DNA of 64,000 nt. Origin: Nectonema munidae. Taxonomy: Eukaryota > Nematomorpha > Nectonematoida > Nectonematidae. Position 1 is the stretch's first letter. Every line of letters starts with the position of its first letter. The notes beneath the pieces were generated by a model that made no database searches, had not been told where the DNA came from, and saw only the letters and a list, made by a program, of their open reading frames with translations. Of this stretch, positions 1 to 10,500 are shown one piece after another. The stretch lies in the NCBI GenBank assembly GCA_030549495.1, contig JAUIRK010000866.1, forward strand, positions 697,001 through 761,000, read 5' to 3'. A program made the position numbers and the translations under genes.

Positions 1-225
1 AAATATTTTATGTATTATAAGTAAGACAAATGTAAAGCTATTTCTTTTTCCCACTCAGTGATTTTGTAAAACCCGTTTCGAAAATCGAAGGAAAAATCAA
101 ATTCATCTTTTCACAAAATTTTATTCAATTTAACTTAAATGCTCAAAATATTTAATGTCATTGCGTCATGAAGATATTTGGGAATCTTGCGTGGCTCATC
201 TTTATATCCCCTTTCTACAAAATAG

Positions 226-370
226 GGCAAGGACGGCAAAAATGGGGTGAATGGAAAGCCTGGAGAAAAAGGAATGCCTGGGGCAGATGGCCTGGATGGG
301 ATGGATGGATTGGATGGGATTGATGGAAATCCAGGAAATGATGGTGTCGATGGTATTCCAGGTCAAACAG
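226..370 (+). CDS. Collagen gene exon (Gly-X-Y repeats)
   Basis: This exon opens after the acceptor ...aaaatag and encodes 48 residues of uninterrupted Gly-X-Y, including a run of GLDGMDGLDGIDG triplets rich in Asp. It ends with one base of a split Gly codon before the donor gtaaca. The acidic repeats and the lack of Pro-rich triplets suggest a fairly flexible helix. It enters in phase 0, so at least one more exon lies upstream of the window. Confidence 0.9.
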
Positions 371-1540
371 GTAACAAAATGTTCTATTTGATTTGTTCAT
401 CTATCATATTTCATGTGTTTCAACTCAAATGTAACAATTTAAATAAATTTAGTAAAAACAAAGGAGAGTTCTATTCGATTCTACTAATTTTTTTAATTAT
501 AGCAGGTAATGACAAATTTAAAAGTTTCAGTTTTTAAAAATATATATTAAAAATGACAGTATCTAACCCTAACCATAGACCAAGGAATATATTGAGTTCG
601 TTTAGAAAATATACTATCATTTTTTAAAACTCTAATACTTCTTTACTGCACCACTATAACATAGAGATCATTAAAGTTTGTCTCCCTGTCCCTTTTCAAA
701 ACACAATAATTTTTTCCAAGTTGTCTTCCTATTTTTATTATTTCAAATCAAGCACGGAGCAATCTTTATTACAAAAGGAATTCAGATTAAACACGCAAAA
801 AGTGTGGCTATACTGGAGTAAAGTGTAATTGAATAACACAATAATCTTTACACCGTTGTCTCCCTTTTGTTATCATATCAAATTGTGACAGAAGCAAATT
901 TAAACCTAAAAAAGTATCAAAATGAACACACAGGTAATTCTAGGTAAATAGTAGTAATATGTAATTTGTTATAGTGAATAAAATTATGAGAGACTATTGG
1001 ATGTCTTCATTATTTTAAAGGTTTGGAAGAAAAAAATAAAGTTATTATATTTGAATAGTTTCAGGAGTAATTTTATATTGATATATTTGTGATTATTTTT
1101 TACAAAAAAGACATTTTACTATTTTCTTCATAGGCAACGTTGCTTAACTATACCGCTGATTTTTGCTATTCAATTTTCTTCCTTTAGTTTTGAGTTGACA
1201 TGTGTTCTTCAACCAATTTGTAAATGGGCCATATGTGTACAATTTCAGAAAGCTATTGTCGGTGTTAGGGTTATTGGAGAATTTGTATTACTGTTAGTAT
1301 TAGAGTTATGGTTGAGGTTAAGTTTAGTCTTAGCGCAATCGTGCATGTGTGTGATGATTAGTTAATCCGACCTCTACGATTACAGCAACAATAATAATCG
1401 GGTCGGATTAACAAATGTCGGTTTAAAAATATTTTAAAAAAATACAAAAAAAATCAATGAATCTTATTATTGACTGAAAATAATGTCGAAAAGTAAATTG
1501 TCGGATTAGAATATCATTATCACATACATTTACATACATT

Positions 1541-1578
<38 letters not shown>

Positions 1579-4500
1579 ACGAATACATAGATACCACATT
1601 TATATTGGCATTGAACACCCATATGAAAAAGAGGAGCATAGCAGTTAGAAGATACCTTTAATTTGCTTTAGGCGAAGCAGGTCGTCCCGGAAGAAATGGA
1701 CGAAAGGGGATGAAAGGGTCCAGAGGAGAAGAAGGGATGCAGGGAAATGTTGGGAATGAAGGAGAATTAGGAAATTCCGGCAGAAAAGGAAATGATGGAA
1801 GATCTGGAAATGCTGGACAGATTGGGCCAATCGGAATGCGAGGAAAGCCTGGAGAAATGGGAATGGATGGGAGAGTTGGTCTAAAAGTATGCTATGATAT
1901 AATATTATAATATATATTAATGTCTTATCTATAGCGTGGGAACAAAAATTTAAGTTAAGGGGTTTTTAATTAAAAGGTAAGAAGCCAGATGGCCTAGTGG
2001 TAGGAGCGTATCGTATCGATCCACATGGTCTGTGTTTGATTCCTGATTGTGACTATACACTTGACTTTTGGTAAGCCGGGCCTTTTATAATTGGACATTA
2101 TTATTTAAATGACATCAGTTATTAGGAACAATGAAAGTATTTTGCATTTGTAAAAACAAAAAGGCGAATGAATAAATCACGCTCCGATTAAATATTTTAT
2201 GAATCGTGAAAGTGTGCGGAGAAACAATAATCAGAGAACAGGCTAGAACTTTTGACTTACGAATTTGAATTGGGCATAAGTTCGAATAAAGTGAATGCTG
2301 GTTATTATGTTTTAAGTCAAGCCTTATGTTCAATTAGTTCTAACTTCCGGCTAAATAGATTTAATTAATTCAGGAATTTATCAATTTTATTAATGACGAA
2401 AATTAAAAAGGGCTCATGAAATTTGCAATTTATAAGAAAGAGCATTGAACATGTATGCCATACCAAGTGTCCTAAAAACACTTATCATGAGAAATGGACT
2501 TTGAAAATTCATTGCCTTCAACGTCTAATCAACCGGATGTTCTTCTTCTATTTTTTTATCTTTTAACTCATTTCAATTAAAAATATGACAGATTTATGTT
2601 TTAATATTTTGCTTTTGCACACACTCAAAAAAGTTTAGAGAACAACTAGCTACTGATAAGAGCCTACCAGATTGAGCAAAGAGCCGCCGCCCACAACTGG
2701 TATATTTGGTATATTAAATTTTGTACTACTTCAAGTGTGCCGACAAACACAAAAGTTTGAGAAGCGCTGAGTCTAGAGTTTAGAAAATCATTCATTCTCA
2801 AAGCGTTCATCTATTGAATCTACAGAAAAAATGTTATGAAACGCGCCCTAAGTTCCAAATTTTCTTTAGATTTTATTTAGATCAATATAAAGAAAGTGTT
2901 GATGAGCCGTTATCAATAAAAGTTGAAGAATATGATAGGAAAAGACGTAAAACTTTTATTCAAACAAGTTGAAAACTTTATTAATTTTCGAACACTACGG
3001 CCTTCTTCAAATAAATAAACAAATCGTTAAATGAAGACGAGAGAAAATGTTTATTTAGATAAATTGGTCTTAATGGCAATAATATAGCTCTCGTTTTTTG
3101 CACTAGTAGTGTATTTCCACATATGTGATATATTCAGTTTTTTAACATAATACATATAAAATGCTTTCTTAATTCAATATCTAGCTCAATAACTATAATA
3201 TCATATTTAGCCTAAAACGTAGTAGTGAAACATTTGTCAGGCTTCTTTCAAATTTTTTAGGGGCCTGATGGAGAAAAGGGAGAAGATGGGGAACCAGGAG
3301 AAGAAGGAGCTAATGGAATGGAAGGAACTCTGGGGATGCCCGCAAAAGACGGAAAGTGTTTGAAGACGTGTCCAAAAGACGATCGAACAATGCGTACGAT
3401 TTTTCCTTATACCTGATTCGTTTACTCAAAATACTCGTATCGATATTGGTATTGATTTTTTAAAAGTTAGCTAAATTTGCTTTCAACATTTCATTTTCAG
3501 ATTATGCAAATAATTGATAATATGGTGTTTGAGAGAAACATGTATTAATTAATTAAGATAAGACCAAATAAATGTATTGATGTGAACTTCAGTCTTTTAG
3601 TTTCAAGTACTGATAATGTGTCAATATTTGTCGGTATCGCATGCAAGGAAGAATGTTCTTCTAGAAATTTGAGAGATTATAGCGATATCACGACCGAGAT
3701 TTAAACCCAGGACCTCAGGAAGATTGTCGGATTCTAAGAGTGGGCCATCCTGCCAGAAATTTTGTCTATTTTAGATTATTATCAGAGTCTTTCATATTTA
3801 GTTTACATGACTTTACCTTTAATAAAGTCATCAATGATTTTCATCATATCAATATAACTTATTACCACCACATATTTAATAGGTATCGTAGATTTCAACG
3901 TCTACGTGTTTTGTAATATCATCACATACCTAAAAAAACTTTATTGTATGTGAATTTATGAATAAATTGATAACTGAAATTTATACGAAGTTTTATGATG
4001 AATAACACTATATGCCTGCAAGGTTGCCTGGTCAAAACGGCCAAAAACCAAAACGGCCAAAACCAAAACGCCAAAACCAAACGGCCATAAACCAAAAAGG
4101 CGAAAAAAAACGGTCAAAAACTAAAACGGCCAAAACCCGATATAGAATATTTTTTGTTCTTTTTATTTTAGCTGTTTCGGTTTTTGGCGGTTTTGGTTTT
4201 TAGCGGTTTTGGTTTTGGCCGTTTTGGTTTTGGCCATTTTAGTTTTGGCCGTTTTTGTTTTTGGCCTTTTTGACCAGGAACCCCTGCAAGTCTTCAACGT
4301 TCCGAAGGTTTCTCAAAAAATAATATATTTCTTGTGTTTTGGTGAAATGAAAGTGCCTTAATAAGATTTTAAAGTGTTTATTCACATGCCTAAAATAATT
4401 AAGTATATAAAATTTTAATGGTGAATGTGTGTTTATTTGTACGTGAGTATAAACCAGTTTTAGCTCTATTTTGTCTTTTTGTATTCAGGTTATCTTCAAC

Positions 4501-7500
4501 ATTTTTAAATCTAAAGTTTATTCTTTTATAAATTTGGCATTTAGTTTTGATATTTTGAGCATTTGTGTGATTAGATTTTTATGGCTTTCGGCCATAGCCC
4601 AGTAGTAACCGTTTATATTTGATTTTCTTCCAATTTATTTGAAAAATGTTTTTATGTGTGTGTGTATGTTTGTGTGTTGATCAATACCTATTTATTCATT
4701 TGGTGATTTCTATAATTGAAATTTTCTTTCGTGTTTTTTTAAATGAATAAATTTAATGAAATGATTAATTAACAATAAATGTCCTTAAAACGCGACAACA
4801 ACCACTTGACTAAATTTTGAATAAAATTATTTTACGTGTAAAATGCGAAATGATTTCTATTTAGGATTTTGTGGTGGCTCATACTACATCCATTGGGGAG
4901 GCAAAACGTGCTCCGGTTCAACAACAACAGCTCATATCATTTACACCGGTTACATAGCTAGTGGACACAAAGACTTGTCCAGTTCAGGCAGTGGACACAA
5001 CTACTTGTGCCTACCTGAAACACCATGGTTCCCCAGGTATGAAGACTTCTTGACCTTTCTTTATATTCCTCAGAAATGAATCTCCTCCATGACTTTAATC
5101 TGTAAGTGAGGCATTTTTACGTCAATTCCTTAAAGATTACTTGCTTTCAGATCAAATACTTATACATAGATATACATAGCTTTACTTTACCTTCTTACAC
5201 ATATCTTGCATTGCCAAGAATTGTCTCTAGGCACGGAGATCTTTGTTTTTTTATTCATAACTCTTTACCCTATAAAATCATTAATTCTGGATCTTTTGAA
5301 TCTTTGTCTGAATATTTTTGCATTGAGTTATATGTTCGTAACCGTACATTGAAGTTACACAATTTTTATAGACTTCCAACAAATGATAAGGTCTCAATTG
5401 ACAATTTTACTCAACACTTTGAAATCCACCAGGGTAGGCTTCAAAGTAGTTCGGCAAATATTATACTTGGCGATTTTAACTTCAACCTTCTAAATTTCGG
5501 GCAAAGCACTGTGAATAAATTTTTTACTCTATGTGTTTCCAATGCTTTTATACCCACAATAACGACACCTACGCGCCCTGATAGTTCAACTTTGATCGAT
5601 AATATATTTATACCAAGGTGTCAATTTCAGCATTCAGCTTTTGCAGTTAAAACAACTATCTCGGATCATTATCCTATTATGTTATCTTTGAAACTGTCAT
5701 TTATTCACAAATCTGAAAATGTTTCTTATTTTGATGAAAATAAATTTATCAGTATGGTAACTGAATATGACTGGAGTACTTTTTATAATCAAATAGGAGA
5801 AGATCCAGAAAACGTTATTGAAATGATTAATTCTAAAATTTCTTTTTTCAAAAGTGCTTCGAAGGTTTTTTTTAAGCGTAAATTTTTTCTTAAAAATAGG
5901 AAAGAAAGTTGGGCCAATGCTGAACTATTACAATTGATAAGTAAAAGAAATAAAATAAGAGCTGTAAGTGGACTACATGGGGGAGAAGGGTCTCCGACTA
6001 TCCCGATTGTCCGACATAACAGAGGGTTAGGTTATATATATTGTAGAAAAAAATATTTCAAATTGGACGAATTTATAGCCACAATAAGCTTTGGAATAAC
6101 GTCAAAATTTAGAATCAATGCGAACTCCCTATGGAGTAAAATAATAAAATCCTTTATAACCAAAGAAAATTAAAAAAGTCAATGAAAATGACTTTGTAAT
6201 ATGAGGGAAACATTTGTATTTCGTCAGTCGACTTATCCGATATACGAGTTATCAGAGTCCGAGTTAACGAGGGTCTACTGTATATCATAAATGGAAAAAA
6301 AAGAAAAGCATAGATCTAAGAGAAAAGTTTGTTTCCCTAAGAAATAAAATTAAACACCTAGCTAAAAATCTAAAAAAAAAGTTTTTGTGAAAAGGTTTTG
6401 AGTGTGGAAAAAGACTCTAAGTCAACTTGGAAGCTTATTAATTCTGTAATCAAAACGAGAGTCAAATCAAATAACTACTGTGTGAACGATAACAATATTA
6501 CTTATACTGATGATCACATTGTTGCTCATTTATTCAGTAATCATTTCGTGAAGAATTTCAATTGTAATTATAATCTTAGGGATGATGCCTTGTTTTTTGA
6601 ACAAAAGTTTTCTGTTTTTTCTTTGAAGGAAGTATCACTTAATGATGTTTTATTATCTTTTGACTCTTTAAGAAATAGTCGTAGTGAAGATGTTTTCGGT
6701 TTGTCAATATATGATCTAAAAATAGTGCAGAATAGTATTTCTCTTCCTCTTATGAAAGTTTTCAACTCCTGTATTGCTAAGAACCGTTTTCCTGATATTT
6801 TGAAAGTTACAAAGATTATACCGGTTTACAAAAAAGGTGATACTTGTGATGTTGTCAACTACAGACCGGTGTCTATTGTTAGCTCAATATCTAAAGTTTT
6901 TGAGAAAATTTTATATTCACAAATGTATAATTATTTCATATACAACAACTACTTATCTCCTTTCCAATTTGGTTTCAGAAAAGGTTGTTCGAGTGAAGTT
7001 TTACATACTTACTTTTTGAATTCAGTCATAAATTCAATTGAACAAAAAAAAGAGGTATTTGCTTTCTTTCTAGATCTCAGTCATGCCTTCGATTCGATAC
7101 CTCACTGCCTGCTTTTATCTAAGTTGAAAATCTATGGTTTTTCAAATGATTCATTGAATTTTTTTAGCTCTTACTTCAGTAATAGATGTCAAACAGTTTA
7201 TATTAATAATTGTGTATCAGAAAGTAGAAAAGTTTCATCTGGAGTACCTCAGGGTACAATTTTAGCTCCATTGTTTTTTAACATTTTTATGAATGACTTC
7301 TTGGAATATGTAACAAGTATCGATGTTCTTATGTACGCTGACGATATCACGCTGATTTTTTTCCGAAAAAAACTTGAGTGAATCCATTTTAGACAAAAGT
7401 ATGTCATTAATCAAAAACTGGCTTACATTTAATGGGTTATCTTTAAACACCGATAAATCAAAATGTATTTCATTTTCATATAGACACATTAATACGAAGT

Positions 7501-10500
7501 ATGATGATTATCTTTCTAGTCTAGGAACACAGAGAGTACATGATCACAAATTATTAGGTCTAATTATATCAAGTGACCTCTCATGGTATCGACATATATC
7601 ACATATATCTCCCAAGCTATCCTATATTTCCGGGGTAATAAAACAAGCCAAGAAAATTCTCCCCACCAAAACTTTGCTCATTATTTATAAAAGCCTCTTC
7701 GTTCCACATTTAAATTATAGTATATTTAACTGGGGCCATACACAACATTCAGAACTTTTTTCACTTCAGAAAAAAGTTTTGAGAGTAGTTTTCGGTTTTC
7801 ATCCAATTTCTCACACTAACATCATCTTTTTCGAAAATTCTCTACTTAAATTGAAAGATCTATACCACTTGAGTATATACATAAATATACACAAGTTTTT
7901 ATTCCACATGCTTCCACCTTCATTTAATTGTTTTATTACATTTAACTGGACAAAGGACAGAACCTCTCCCAGATATATAAATCAAAGTCTCTACCTTTCT
8001 ATACATTTTCCAAGTCAAAGCAATCATTCTCGTACAAAATTTCTACCTTTTACAATACTAACGAAGTACTTTTCCAACTGGATACAGTCAATATCAGGAA
8101 GTTTCGGAAGATACTCATAAGATCTTTTGTTGAATCTTATATTGTTTTCAATCACTGCTTCATTTCTAACTGTTTTGTTTGCAAGAGTAATAAACGCTAA
8201 AGATTTTTTCCTTTACGCCATATAGATATTTGCTTAAGTGAAGTTTCTTGTGTATTTTAAAGATTTTCAATACTGGTTGGAGTCTTCTAGCGGCTTTTTT
8301 CTGGCCTTTGACATCAACCATCAAATGTTATATTTGTTTTTCAAACTTAAAAACATTTTGCATACATTTTTTTTCTAATATGTCTTTGATCATCCTCACT
8401 TTTAGTTCAAAACTTTTGTAAATAAATTCTTATTATTATTATTATTATTATGGCAAATCCTAATCAGAACTATTTAGCCAACATTTGAAAATTCTTTTAT
8501 TCAGTGTTTTATATATAGCGCTTGTCAACCTTTGCAATATCACGCTGGACTAATCTTAAAGTTAAAACCTTAGATATTTGCGAAATCTACACATCAGATA
8601 AAATCATTGCAAATATGTCCTTACTTTCTTCCTTTTTTTTACCAATGTATTATTTCACTTCAATAAATTTCATTTCATGTTCACAGAAAGGCATATTTAA
8701 AACTTTAAAACATTTGGTAAAAGAAAAATAATGCTATAAATTTTAATTTAAAAAAAGTTAGTAGATAGTTTTACAAAAGCACCTTACACAAAGATAAGAA
8801 TATAAAAAATATTTAATCTGGAAAAAAAAATAAATTTTGAGGTGCGTTGTGGGTGGGCGTTGGAAACCCACGATTGCATTCGGGCATGAAATACGCTGAA
8901 ATAATCTGTCTTCTTGCAGGACTTCAGTCCTAATTCGTAATTTTGAATTAATTCATTTCAATTTGAACTTGTCATCATTTTCACATCAATTTCCACTTTA
9001 TATGCAGTAGTTTTAGTGAGAACAAAATTTTTTCCTTACAGAAAGAAGTCATATAAAAATAGAAGTAAAAGAGGAATTTTTTTGCTAGATTTTTCAAATT
9101 TCCTTTGTGTAAGTATAAAATGAGTGATAGAAATTTAGGAGAGTAGAAATTTTACAACAAAAAGTTATTAATGTCAACTATATTATTACAATCTTTAATT
9201 AATAATTTAATCGAATGTTTTTAATTTTTTTGAATTTGTTTGTTGAACGCCGGTAGACAATTGTTTGTCACCTCCAACCTGTATACTACGATGGTTTCTA
9301 TTCCATATACAAATGATTAAGGAGACAAAGTTCAACTTTCTGTTCATTTTTTGCTATAGATGCAAGATTTGATATGCCCATGTTACAAAAGTTATTACCT
9401 ATATTTAAGTAAAAGCTAGTATAGGTAATAGTGTTACGGGTAAATTAGTCTTAAACGTGGGCTCCCCAAAATCATTAATATTTTATTGGGCTTATCCTTA
9501 CCCGCCATTGTGCATCTAAATCTTGTTGAGTATGTTGTATTTTTGATCAAAATTTTAAAACAATTAAAGACACTTTTTTCATTGGATCGGTTATTTTTTT
9601 CTTTATTTTAACGAGTTTTCAAAATGTTAAATCCAATTTGTGTCGCCTTTCTTTTATAAAACTCGGTAAATAGAATTTTTCAAAATATAAAAATTACAGT
9701 CAAAAGACAGACTTTTCCAGCATGAATATTTTTTTAATTCTTTTCGTAAATTTTTGAATAAAAAGGGGAGATTTTTAAAATTATTTTTAGAGTCAATTTG
9801 TTTAATTTCTGTTTTTTCTCTAAATGCTGCAATTGGATCGCTTCCTTGAATTCCTATAAGTTTGCACATCTTTTTCATTTATTTTTTTCAACTTTCAAAA
9901 AATTCTTTTTCCTTCTCTTTTGTTTTTAATAAACCTACCTTATTTTATTTCTATTTAAATAATTGTTAGGCATCTAGTTTTTTTTCACTTTTTATCTGCA
10001 TCCATAAAAGTATCCTAAAACAAAATAAATTTTCACCGAAATGTTTATTTTACACTTTGGAAGGGGGTGATTACTAGTGATGGTATTCAATGAAAATTAA
10101 CCAATTAATTTAACTGGTTGGGCTGTCAAATTCACCGGTTAATTCAAAACATTTAGCAAATCACACAAGATTTTAAACGATTGTAGTGCAATGCATTGTG
10201 TAATTATATCATGTTTTTTTAATTCGGATTGCATGACCTCATTTTCATGTTTAAGTAGTCGTAATAATGTTTTAATAAAGTTGCATTTGGTTTTTCCCAT
10301 TTTCTTGAGAAATGATTTCTGTACCTTATGCATATATGGACTCAAAATTTGACGGTAAATTACATCACTAGTAATAATACCTATAGGTTCGGAAACATTG
10401 TTATAAGAAGTTGAGGAAGCCTGAATTTATATGGGGCTAAATTTTTGTAATACACGGTAGATCCGTTATAATGCAGGATTTTTGGTTCCTGTTTTTTATA

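Noticed and set aside
545-565. Telomere-like ctaaccctaacc
   Set aside because: Two units only, no array.
1982-2065. Functional tRNA gene
   Set aside because: A and B box-like words present but no full cloverleaf; fits a SINE head.
3394-3416. TGA at 3414 as the normal end of the collagen
   Set aside because: Downstream exons supply the expected domain in the right phase; kept only as a possible alternative form.
4843-5079. A free-standing 78-residue ORF
   Set aside because: Its first codons and last codons are intron; the middle is a collagen-domain exon with clear acceptor and donor.
10139-10345. A 68-residue minus-strand ORF inside the TTACTAGTGATG element
   Set aside because: No domain or homology pattern; likely chance within a short element.
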